NCBI GenBank assembly: GCA_938008425.1
Contig: CALLKH010000386.1
Location: 1-11,882, forward strand
Origin: an uncultured Planctomycetaceae bacterium
GTDB lineage: Bacteria > Planctomycetota > Phycisphaerae > UBA1845 > UTPLA1
Direction: 5' to 3'
DNA: 11,882 nucleotides
How positions within the stretch are numbered: position 1 is the first letter of the stretch; every line of letters begins with the position of its first letter. The notes below the pieces were generated by a model, which searched no databases, was not told the DNA's origin, and worked only from the letters and a program-made list of their open reading frames with translations. Of the stretch, positions 1 to 6,268 are shown in pieces. The position numbers were made by a program, and so were the translations under genes.

Positions 1-150
1 GACTTGCTGCTGTTGATCGTCGCGCTGACCATGCTTGTGACGCCGCTGCTGTTCATCCTCTACGACAAGGTTATCGCGAAGGTCTATTGCGGCGCCGCCG
101 AGCGTGAGCCAGACCAGATCGAGGAATCGAACGACATCATTCTCGCCGGA
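1..150 (+). pseudogene. KefB/KefC-type monovalent cation:proton antiporter fragment, truncated
   Basis: Frame 1 from the first base reads a hydrophobic helix (LLLIVALTMLVTPLLFILYD), then a short polar linker with REPDQIEESN, and then NDIILAG. In CPA2 antiporters of the KefB/KefC type, the last membrane helix carries the TPLL pattern. It leads through an acidic linker into the first strand of the RCK/TrkA-N domain, usually VIIAGFGRFGQ. The match stops exactly where GFGRFGQ should follow. After about base 150 the open frame continues only as the antisense of a histidine kinase. The 5' part lies outside the window and the C-terminal part is missing. The intact protein would exchange K+ or Na+ for H+ at the inner membrane, with nucleotide binding by the RCK domain. 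Family assignment is fairly sure for so short a piece. The cause of the truncation is not known. Confidence 0.7.
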
Positions 151-155
151 TTGTT
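140..155. other. Junction between two unrelated truncated coding regions
   Basis: Left of this point the + strand reads a KefC-like antiporter. Right of it the - strand reads a histidine kinase. Both proteins match their families up to this point and lose them beyond it: the antiporter ends at AG before GFGRFGQ, and the kinase ends at SNAMEQSG before its ATP-lid. Bases near 145-152 fit both families, so a short shared sequence may sit at the join. The foreign tail is about 150 bases, a common short-read length, so a chimeric contig end is a likely explanation. A real inversion or deletion is the alternative. Confidence 0.7.
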
Positions 156-1284
156 CCATCGCGTTCGAGAGCAGTTCGATGACAACCTGCTCAAGATTTC
201 TTCGATCGCCGAGAATCACGACATCCTCCGCGGTGAGTTCCTCCTCGACGCCGATTTTCCGTCGGGCGAATTCGGAACGAAGCTCGCGAATCGCGAGCGA
301 CACCACCTCGCGGAGATTCACCTTCTCGAACCCCTCCTGGTTGGAGCGGGCCATGTTGAGCAGCCCCGTCACCCGGTCGCCGAGCCGGCAGCCTTCGTTG
401 AGAATATCCTTCAGACGATCCGTCGAATCCGGATCCATTTTTCCGACTTCCAGCGCCAGCTGCGCGGAGCTTCGAATCGCCGCGAGCGGGTTGCGAATAC
501 CGTGCGCCACGCTTGAACAGAGCTCGCCGATGGCCGCCAGCCGTTCGCGCCGCTCCTCCTTGACGCGCCGCTTCTCTTCCTCGAGGGCGCGGTCGATCTT
601 CTGAAGCCGCCGGCCGAAGAGAAGCAGCCCCGCGAGAAGCGTGATCACCAGCGCGATGACGATGCGCTCGATGACCATGCGCGAGTTGAGGTCGGCGTCG
701 TGGCGATCGATCAACTCGTTCCGATAGCCGGCGCTGCGCTGGGCGAGAATGCCGAGCGTTTTGAGCCCGTCATGCTGCATGCGATCCATGCGGGCCATGA
801 CCGGGCCGGCCGACGCGAGAATGTCCTCTCGCTCGGATTCAGCGGCGCCGCTCTTCCAGATGCGTTCGAAGATTTCGACGAGTTGATCCGACTCCGCGGT
901 CATGAGCGCCACAATGTCACGCAGCCGCTCGATGTCGGCCTGCCATTTGACCTGGCCGCCGGTGGGGTAGCTGCTGGAAAGTTCGGGCGCATCCCGAAGC
1001 GCGGCGTTCATGTTGGACTTGGCGATGATGTACTTTCGCCGGGTCAGGTCGTGCTCCTCCACCGACGCCGTGTCGAAGAGATCGTTTCCCGGGGCGTTCA
1101 TTTCGATGATGCGCTGCTGGGCGGTGAGAACCCAGTCGGCCTGGGCCTGGAGGCGATCGGATTCATCGCGGAAGCTCTCGAAGCTGGCGAGCGTCGCTTG
1201 ATGAAGTTGAAGGCTCAGCATGATCACCACCACGTCGGAGACAGCGAGGACGAGAAAGAAGTGAAACCATCGGATTCGAGGCAC
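151..1284 (-). CDS. Membrane sensor histidine kinase, 3' end lost at the junction
   Basis: This is a two-component sensor kinase that would autophosphorylate a histidine and pass phosphate to a response regulator. The GTG start at 1284 is chosen for its GGGAGA ribosome site six bases upstream and for the membrane helix that follows at once (about residues 5-24). A helical periplasmic domain of about 175 residues without cysteines follows, resembling a four-helix-bundle sensor, and then a second helix at about 203-223. The DHp domain shows the H-box SSVAHGIRNPLAAI with His261. The N-box VVIELLSNAMEQSG has Asn374. The G1, F and G2 boxes of the ATPase domain are absent because the frame meets the junction at about residue 379. 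There is no recognisable HAMP, PAS or cysteine-based sensor. The H-box and N-box resemble NtrB-like kinases, which fits the sigma-54 site upstream. As represented here the product could not bind ATP. Confidence 0.85.
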
Positions 1285-1323
1285 GATCGGTCTCCCGTAT
1301 TCGTTCAAGGATGAACCGCGAAC

Positions 1324-1372
1324 GCACACACTGTGCGTGTATGCACACACGCGACCTGTGCATAGGCACACA
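1324..1372. promoter_or_regulatory. Cluster of TGTGC/GCACA half-sites (two TGT-N10-ACA palindromes)
   Basis: The pentamer GCACA and its complement TGTGC alternate five times: 1324-1328, 1332-1336, 1343-1347, 1357-1361 and 1366-1370. Two TGT-N10-ACA units result, at 1332-1347 and 1357-1372, 25 bases apart. The cluster lies about 48-90 bases before the kinase start codon. TGT-N10-ACA is the form of the activator site used by NifA-type sigma-54 enhancer-binding proteins. The cluster could be a dimeric regulator site or paired hairpins in the leader RNA. The run is rich in CA/TG, so some symmetry may be chance. Confidence 0.45.
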
Positions 1373-1487
1373 ACTCTAACCGATCTGCCCTGGGTCCGAG
1401 CGACAAGTTGACTCGCCCTCCAATTCTAAATTCTTACATTGCAGCGAGTTACGGAGAATTGAGCCCGCATTCGCCTCTTGAGAGTGA

Positions 1488-1503
1488 TGCAAGGCCGGTG
1501 CCA
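1488..1503 (-). promoter_or_regulatory. Sigma-54 (-24/-12) promoter for the histidine kinase
   Basis: Read on the minus strand this is TGGCACCGGCCTTGCA. It matches the RpoN consensus TGGCACRN4TTGCW at every fixed base except R, with exactly ten bases between GG and GC. Transcription would start near 1478 and run into the kinase gene at 1284, leaving a leader of about 190 bases that contains the TGT-N10-ACA cluster. The site lies in non-coding sequence between the GH20 stop and the kinase start. Confidence 0.6.
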
Positions 1504-1539
1504 CGCCAAGAATTGGGGGGAAGACTGATTCAAGACGAA

Positions 1540-1566
1540 ACTGCGACTGGATTATCGGGCCGCAGT
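1540..1566 (-). terminator. Possible weak terminator after the GH20 gene
   Basis: A perfect six-base inverted repeat, ACTGCG/CGCAGT, with a 15-base loop lies just past the GH20 stop codon. On the minus strand it is followed by TTTCGTCTT. The stem is short and the T-tract broken, so it is only a candidate. Confidence 0.25.
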
Positions 1567-1571
1567 AGTCG

Positions 1572-3509
1572 CTACGAGCGAAGGAGGGTGCGGTACTCCT
1601 CGAGATTCCGCTCGTAGTAGGACAGGCTCGACGCGAGGCCGCCGGGGCGATTTCGAAGGCGCCAGATCCGGGCGTGCTCACGCATGATGGCGCGCATCTC
1701 CCGCGCAAGTCGCTTCGCAGACATTACGCGCGCGTTCGAATCCGCCGGCGCCTGAATCAACCGAAGTCGGTGACAGGCGTGCTCCAGCACGTCCAATGTC
1801 AGTCGAATCTCATCCATCACCAGCTTTGCGTCGTCCGATTTCGGCGCCGCCTTCGCGAGCGAGCCGCGGATCATCGCAATGCGATCCTCAATCCGCCCCA
1901 CCGCCGACGGCTTCACGCCGAACGACGATTTCGGATCGAACAAGTCGCCCGCCAGGCACGAGAAAAGAACGCTTCGATTCTTCTGAAGCGCGCCGGAGAG
2001 TTCGTGAACGCGTCCCGCATCGAGCCATGCACGACCGAGAACGCCCTTCTTGTCCTCGAAAACACGGCGACTGAGTTCGTCGCCGAGGTCGATGTCGGCG
2101 TTCGACTTTCGACACCATGCCACCGCGGCGGCATACAGAAATCCGGCGTAGCTCACGGGAAGGGTCTGGCGATGGCCGTAGTCGCCCCAGTCGGTGAGGA
2201 GATACCCCTCCGCGCCGGCGGTTCGACCCGCTTCGGCCGCGGCGAGCAGGTTCGCCTTCATGTTCGACGTTCGCCCGGCGATGCTGCACCAGCTCGATGT
2301 ACCGGGACACACATAGAACGGCACGCCCGCCTTCGCCGATCTCGAACACTCCAGCTCGAACGGATGATCGGCTTCGTAACCCCAGACGAGCGATGTCACG
2401 TCGCGCGGCAGCCGGTCGATCATCTCCGGGTTGTGCTGAATCCAGTCGCTCCAGAACTGAATGCGCCGGCCATGCACGGCGGCCGCGCGGCGGATCTTCA
2501 TGAGAAAATCGAAATACACGCGGCCGGCGCCGATCTCCTCGCATCGCTTCCTGCTCTTGCCCTGGCCGAGTTCGAAGGGCTCGTCGCACCCGACGTTTAG
2601 AATTCGACTGGAAAAACAGGGCAGGAGTTCGGCGTAGAGCGAATCGACCAGCCGGATGGATCGAGGATCGATCGGATTGAGGGTCGTTGGCAGCGTACGC
2701 GTCTCGCCCCAGGGCGCAAGATACGGCCCATCGTATTCCGCCAATGGGGCATATCGATCGTGCTTGAGCCAGCGCTCCATGTGGCCGAGTGAGTTCTGAT
2801 TGGGAACCAGCTCGATGCCGCACGATCGACATTCCCTGTCGATCGTTCGAATCTGAGCGGGTGTGAACGGCGACGCCCCGCGCCAGACCGCCGGATGATC
2901 GCGATAGCGAAACGTGTGCTCGATGTAGAGCTGGAGCTGGTTGTATTTGAGCGCGGCGAACATCGCGATGAGCCGCCGCAGCGTCGCCATCGTCGGCACC
3001 TTGTCGCGGCTGACATCGAGCATCACGCCGCGAACCTTGAAATCGGGCCAGTCGATGACGTCTACCGCGCGAATCCGATTCCTCGACGCCGCGATGATCG
3101 CGCGAAGCGTGATGAGGGCGTATCGAAAGCCGGCTGGAGCCGAGGCCATGATGACGATCCCGGTGCGGCGAATCGCAATCTGGTATGCCTGATCCGCGAC
3201 CTCGGGCGGCGCGCCGGGCACGGGCGAATTGATCCACTCTACGCGAACAAGTTTCGGCGAAGGCCTTCTCGTGGCGCCGGCCGGAGGCTGGCTCCGCGCG
3301 CTGCTGATTTCGATTTCAGCCACACCCTTCATGACGCGCCGGGCGATTTGGCGCAGCTCGGCCGTCAGCTTCGAGGTGGAACGAATTCGAAGGGTCGGCG
3401 ATCGGGAGATGGCCAATTCGCCGCCGACGGATCTCACCCTTCGCGGGCGCGGCAGGACTGGCAGCGGGGCGTGAATCTTTCGTCGACGGGATGGCGGATT
3501 TCGTGCCAA
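1572..3509 (-). CDS. Family 20 glycoside hydrolase (beta-N-acetylhexosaminidase-like)
   Basis: A 645-residue enzyme expected to release terminal N-acetyl-glucosamine or -galactosamine by substrate-assisted catalysis. A zincin-like N-terminal domain covers about residues 15-150 (LPVLPRPRRVRSVGG onward). A TIM barrel begins at DWPDFKVRGVMLDVSRDKVP (154-173). The NVGCDE motif supplies the Asp309-Glu310 pair expected for catalysis. Aromatic residues W353, W356, W376 and W441 suit a sugar pocket. A helical tail follows from about 480. The TTG start at 3509 is the only usual start codon between the upstream in-frame TGA and the first conserved region; no clear ribosome site precedes it, so coupling with the lipoprotein gene 24 bases upstream is likely. 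No signal peptide is visible, so the enzyme looks cytoplasmic, unlike many secreted GH20 enzymes. The substrate is not certain from sequence. Confidence 0.82.
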   Translation of the reverse strand: MARNPPSRRRKIHAPLPVLPRPRRVRSVGGELAISRSPTLRIRSTSKLTAELRQIARRVMKGVAEIEISSARSQPPAGATRRPSPKLVRVEWINSPVPGAPPEVADQAYQIAIRRTGIVIMASAPAGFRYALITLRAIIAASRNRIRAVDVIDWPDFKVRGVMLDVSRDKVPTMATLRRLIAMFAALKYNQLQLYIEHTFRYRDHPAVWRGASPFTPAQIRTIDRECRSCGIELVPNQNSLGHMERWLKHDRYAPLAEYDGPYLAPWGETRTLPTTLNPIDPRSIRLVDSLYAELLPCFSSRILNVGCDEPFELGQGKSRKRCEEIGAGRVYFDFLMKIRRAAAVHGRRIQFWSDWIQHNPEMIDRLPRDVTSLVWGYEADHPFELECSRSAKAGVPFYVCPGTSSWCSIAGRTSNMKANLLAAAEAGRTAGAEGYLLTDWGDYGHRQTLPVSYAGFLYAAAVAWCRKSNADIDLGDELSRRVFEDKKGVLGRAWLDAGRVHELSGALQKNRSVLFSCLAGDLFDPKSSFGVKPSAVGRIEDRIAMIRGSLAKAAPKSDDAKLVMDEIRLTLDVLEHACHRLRLIQAPADSNARVMSAKRLAREMRAIMREHARIWRLRNRPGGLASSLSYYERNLEEYRTLLRS

Positions 3510-3533
3510 GCGATGTTCGATCTGATGCGTGGA

Positions 3534-4265
3534 TCAGGGCGTCTGGGCGTCGGCGGCGTCAAAATCGGTGGGCGTCGCCGAGTCCTCGGTGTTCTCCGCG
3601 AAATGGCCGGACAGCATGGCTTTTTCGTAGCAGCCGACCTTGGCGATCATGCGACCCATCGGCGCCTCGTCGACCGGCAGCAGCGTGAACTCGCCGTTCG
3701 TCTCGGCGAAGATTTTTCGCACCAGTTCAAAGTCATGCGGTGGATGCTGAAGCACGGTGTCGCGAAGGAGGAACAGCCGTTCCATACCGCGATCGACGAG
3801 CCGCACTTCAAACTCCTCGCCGTTCACTGAGATCCGCTGGGCGACGGTCATGCGCGAACTGAATTCCTCGACGAATTCATCCTCGGGCAGACCGGCCATC
3901 CGGCGCGCCTCCATGATCGCTTTCGCGAAGGCATCGAGCACTGCCGCCTCGCGAACGGCCGCCCATTCCTCCTGGCTCGCGCCTTCGTCAGGGAGACGTG
4001 CCACGCCCGACGTCTCGAAGATCAGCGCCCGCGGGGCGCGGCGTTTCGACGGGTCATAGCCTTTCTGAACCATCGGTGCGGCGCCATTGTTCCCCGCGTC
4101 GATGCGAACGGTGAAGACCTCGGGCGGCGGCGCTTTCTGAACGACCGGCTCGTCATTGGAACTGGAACGATTGCAGCCGACGGCGTTGATCGCGAGCAGA
4201 CAGACGGCCGATGAAGTGAAAACTAACGCGGGAGAAGTCCGGGAGATTCGCATGACGAAATCCAT
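3534..4265 (-). CDS. Lipoprotein with LPP20/FlgT-N-like domain
   Basis: A 243-residue envelope lipoprotein. The N-terminus has arginines, a hydrophobic stretch and a lipobox AVGC with Cys31 as the lipidated residue. A second ATG at codon 5 (4253) gives a more typical signal peptide and may be the true start; neither has a strong ribosome site. After a Pro/Ser-rich spacer, residues of about 85-165 read ETSGVARLPD, then AAVREAAVLDAFAKAIMEA, then an EFEVRLVDRG strand. A glycine-marked strand followed by an alanine-rich helix in which arguments such as A-x-x-DA recur is the pattern of LPP20 and FlgT N-terminal domains, whose biochemical role is poorly known. The C-terminus is acidic and probably disordered. 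The gene lies behind its own promoter and operator-like palindrome, and GH20 follows in the same frame 24 bases after the stop, so the two are probably co-transcribed. The lipoprotein call is strong and the domain call is tentative. Confidence 0.7.
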   Translation of the reverse strand: MDFVMRISRTSPALVFTSSAVCLLAINAVGCNRSSSNDEPVVQKAPPPEVFTVRIDAGNNGAAPMVQKGYDPSKRRAPRALIFETSGVARLPDEGASQEEWAAVREAAVLDAFAKAIMEARRMAGLPEDEFVEEFSSRMTVAQRISVNGEEFEVRLVDRGMERLFLLRDTVLQHPPHDFELVRKIFAETNGEFTLLPVDEAPMGRMIAKVGCYEKAMLSGHFAENTEDSATPTDFDAADAQTP

Positions 4266-4290
4266 TTCGCTGGTCGAGACCGACGGCGCT

Positions 4291-4308
4291 GAGTTGATCC
4301 ATCAACTC
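4291..4308. promoter_or_regulatory. Operator-like perfect palindrome at the lipoprotein promoter
   Basis: GAGTTGATCCATCAACTC has two perfect eight-base arms around CC. It begins at the predicted start point of the 4315-4343 promoter and ends about 26 bases before the first ATG. This is where a dimeric repressor would block transcription. A hairpin in the 5' leader is the alternative. Confidence 0.5.
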
Positions 4309-4314
4309 GCGGCG

Positions 4315-4343
4315 AATGTAGATCGTTCGCCCGGGGCTGTCAA
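4315..4343 (-). promoter_or_regulatory. Sigma-70 promoter for the lipoprotein-GH20 operon
   Basis: On the minus strand a perfect -35 TTGACA is separated by 17 bases from TACATT (four of six against TATAAT). The start point would be near 4308, about 43-55 bases before the two possible start codons. It lies between the GT2 stop and the lipoprotein start, so these two genes need not share a transcript. Confidence 0.6.
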
Positions 4344-4344
4344 G

Positions 4345-4380
4345 AAAAATGGGCTATGCGCGAACCTCGACCGGCTTCGC
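4345..4380 (-). terminator. Possible terminator overlapping the end of the GT2 gene
   Basis: On the minus strand GCGAAGCC and GGTTCGC pair with one bulged base around a six-base loop. After the stop codon (4354-4356) a run ATTTTTCTT follows. The stem ends about nine bases before the T-run, which weakens it. It lies directly ahead of the next promoter. Confidence 0.3.
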
Positions 4381-5925
4381 ATCGGATCGATCAGAATCCG
4401 TCAACGGTTCCGTGACGACGGACGGCTCCGACGCCCTCGCCGCCTGATGCTGGCCGACAAATGTCAGAATCGCGACGTAGAAGAAGCCGACCATGAACAG
4501 GCTGAGGAAGAACAGACCGAGCCACATCTTCATGACGATGGCGTAGGCGACGCATCCGCTCATGTAGAAGGCCAGCAGGAGTTCAATCCAGGACTGAATG
4601 CGCTTCACATCGAGCTTGTTCTTTCCGGCCTTGCCCCGCCACTGACGATCCGTCGGGGCCATCACGCCAAACTTGGGCGTGCGAACGAACTCGGATTGTC
4701 CGCCGAAGAATCCTTCGAGCGCCGCACGGGCGTTGTTGATCGAGATTCCGACGCCCACCGCCATCAGGAACGGCAGATACTTCAGGCTTTCGCCCCAGGT
4801 GCGGAAGATCTCTCGCTGGGAGGCAACGTAGAAGCTGCTCGCCGAAAACGTGGCGAGAAGCACCAGCGACATGTCGATGATCACGCGCATCCAGATGTTG
4901 TCGCCGAAGAGCGTGTTCTTGTAGTACAGCGCGGGGAACAGCAGGAACGTCAGCATCATCATGAGAAAGTAACTGACGCTGCCCGTCAGATGAAAGAACG
5001 CCTCGAGCTTGATCCGCCACGGCAGGCGCGACTTTAAAATGGCCGGCAGCAGCTTGCGGCACGTCTGCGCGCCGCCCTTCGCCCAGCGATGCTGCTGGCT
5101 CTTGAAGGCGTTCATTTCCGGCGGCAACTCAGCCGGGCTGGTCACGTGCGGGAGAAACACGAACTTCCAACCCTTCATCTGCGCGCGATACGAAAGATCG
5201 AGATCCTCAGTCAACGTGTCGTGCTGCCACCCGCCCGCGTCGGAAATGCACGACTTGCGCCATGCACCGGCCGTGCCGTTGAAGCTCATGAACCGGCCGG
5301 ATCGGTTTCGGGCGGCATGCTCGATGACGAAGTGGCCGTCGAGGAGCACGGCCTGGGCCTTGGTCAGCAGCGACGAGTCACGGTTGATGTGCTCCCAACG
5401 CGCCTGAACCATGCCGACCTTCGGATCGACGAAGTAGTCGACGAGTTCGTCCAGGATGTCGGTGGGCGGGACGAAATCCGCGTCGAAGATGACAATAAAC
5501 TCACCTCGCGCGACCTTGAGCCCTTCTTCGAGCGCCCCCGCCTTGTAGCCTTGACGGTTATCCCGATGCAAGAGGACGACGTTGTGCCCCTTCGCCTGCA
5601 TTCGGGCGACGGTTTCCTGCACAATGCCAACGGTTTCATCCGTGGAGTCGTCGAGAACCTGAATCTCCAGCCGGTCGCGCGGATATTCGATCTTGCAGGC
5701 CGACTCAATGATGCGCTCCGCCACGAACTGCTCGTTGTACATCGGCAACTGAATCGTGACGAACGGCCGCTCGGCAAACGCGCCGGACTTCTGCGGCATG
5801 TTGCGCCGGTATTTGTAATAGAGATAGACCAACTGGTATCGATGAATACCGTAGATCGCGAGAAGCAGGCAGACGCCAAGATGCGCGCTGACCAGAAATA
5901 TGCTCAATGGGGTGGGATCGTTCAT
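4354..5925 (-). CDS. Membrane-bound processive family 2 glycosyltransferase (cellulose/mannan synthase-like)
   Basis: A 523-residue inner-membrane enzyme that would transfer sugars from a nucleotide donor into a beta-linked polysaccharide. One helix lies at about residues 8-27. The cytoplasmic GT-A domain has FVTIQLPMYNE (55-65), the first Asp pair LDDST (Asp92-93), DAD (148-150), TED (239-241) and QQHRW (277-281). This is the full D, D, D, QxxRW signature of processive GT2 enzymes. Four to five helices follow between about 312 and 492, then a short charged tail. The order resembles bacterial relatives of CslA mannan synthases and cellulose synthases; there is no PilZ domain. The ATG at 5925 is chosen because the conserved part starts there; a GTG at 5982 in the same frame would add 19 atypical residues but has an AGGG upstream. 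No bcs or alg-type partner genes are adjacent, so the product polymer cannot be named. Confidence 0.87.
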   Translation of the reverse strand: MNDPTPLSIFLVSAHLGVCLLLAIYGIHRYQLVYLYYKYRRNMPQKSGAFAERPFVTIQLPMYNEQFVAERIIESACKIEYPRDRLEIQVLDDSTDETVGIVQETVARMQAKGHNVVLLHRDNRQGYKAGALEEGLKVARGEFIVIFDADFVPPTDILDELVDYFVDPKVGMVQARWEHINRDSSLLTKAQAVLLDGHFVIEHAARNRSGRFMSFNGTAGAWRKSCISDAGGWQHDTLTEDLDLSYRAQMKGWKFVFLPHVTSPAELPPEMNAFKSQQHRWAKGGAQTCRKLLPAILKSRLPWRIKLEAFFHLTGSVSYFLMMMLTFLLFPALYYKNTLFGDNIWMRVIIDMSLVLLATFSASSFYVASQREIFRTWGESLKYLPFLMAVGVGISINNARAALEGFFGGQSEFVRTPKFGVMAPTDRQWRGKAGKNKLDVKRIQSWIELLLAFYMSGCVAYAIVMKMWLGLFFLSLFMVGFFYVAILTFVGQHQAARASEPSVVTEPLTDSDRSDAKPVEVRA

Positions 5926-6018
5926 TGTTAGTCGCTGATGCTGTGCCAGCCCGGTCCGACCGGCCACGGCCGGCGCCCGCACCAGCCCTTTGATCGAGTT
6001 TCACACCGCAGCCCAGAA

Positions 6019-6040
6019 ATCGTCGTGTCGGCTCGACGAT
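6019..6040. promoter_or_regulatory. Inverted repeat in the GT2 leader
   Basis: ATCGTCG and CGACGAT are perfect seven-base arms around TGTCGGCT. The repeat lies about 95 bases before the GT2 ATG and downstream of that gene's predicted promoter, so it would be a leader hairpin or a regulator site. Confidence 0.35.
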
Positions 6041-6097
6041 CTGCCGCGTGCGCCCGCATTTGCCGGCGCGCCTAGCTGCCCATCTCTGAATTGCGGG

Positions 6098-6127
6098 ATT
6101 TTACGGATTATTGCCGCCCACTGTCAA
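6098..6127 (-). promoter_or_regulatory. Sigma-70 promoter for the GT2 gene
   Basis: The minus strand carries a perfect TTGACA (6127-6122), an 18-base spacer and TAAAAT (6103-6098), five of six against TATAAT. The start point would be near 6091, giving a leader of about 165 bases before the ATG at 5925. It sits in the most AT-rich part of the gap. Confidence 0.55.
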
Positions 6128-6162
6128 TTTTCGCGCGAAACATCGAATGTGGACCCGCGTTG

Positions 6163-6191
6163 TTGATGCCTGTGGATTCACGACTTATGTC
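6163..6191 (+). promoter_or_regulatory. Possible promoter for the ABC ATPase gene
   Basis: TTGATG and TATGTC are separated by 17 bases and lie about 75 bases before the chosen ATG. Both hexamers match sigma-70 only in part. Confidence 0.3.
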
Positions 6192-6268
6192 GATCGGCTT
6201 GAGAACGCCGAATTCGCCCGATAGCATGAGTGCCGATACTCGGACCATCCACGAGGGCCTTCCTGCGA

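Larger units (their letters stand above)
5926..6268. other. Divergent intergenic region
   Basis: This 343-base gap separates the GT2 gene (-) from the ABC ATPase gene (+). It contains one good minus-strand promoter (6098-6127), one weaker plus-strand promoter (6163-6191) and a seven-base inverted repeat (6019-6040). I see no small gene or structured RNA that can be supported. Confidence 0.5.

Noticed and set aside
1..516. One continuous open frame from the antiporter through to 516 on +
   Set aside because: After about base 150 the frame is the antisense of the histidine kinase H-box and N-box regions. The sense-strand protein there has no family match, so it is not a fusion protein.
1376..1708. 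Small minus-strand gene between GH20 and the kinase
   Set aside because: It overlaps the GH20 3' end in another frame and contains the sigma-54 site. No domain or ribosome site supports it.
1674..2600. Long open frame on + opposite the GH20 gene
   Set aside because: It is a high-GC shadow of the GH20 gene. Its translation is arginine- and histidine-rich and has no recognisable domain.
4156..5037. Open frame on + across the lipoprotein start and the GT2 3' end
   Set aside because: It crosses a strong promoter, a palindrome and the clearly coding GT2 helices on the other strand. It is a shadow.
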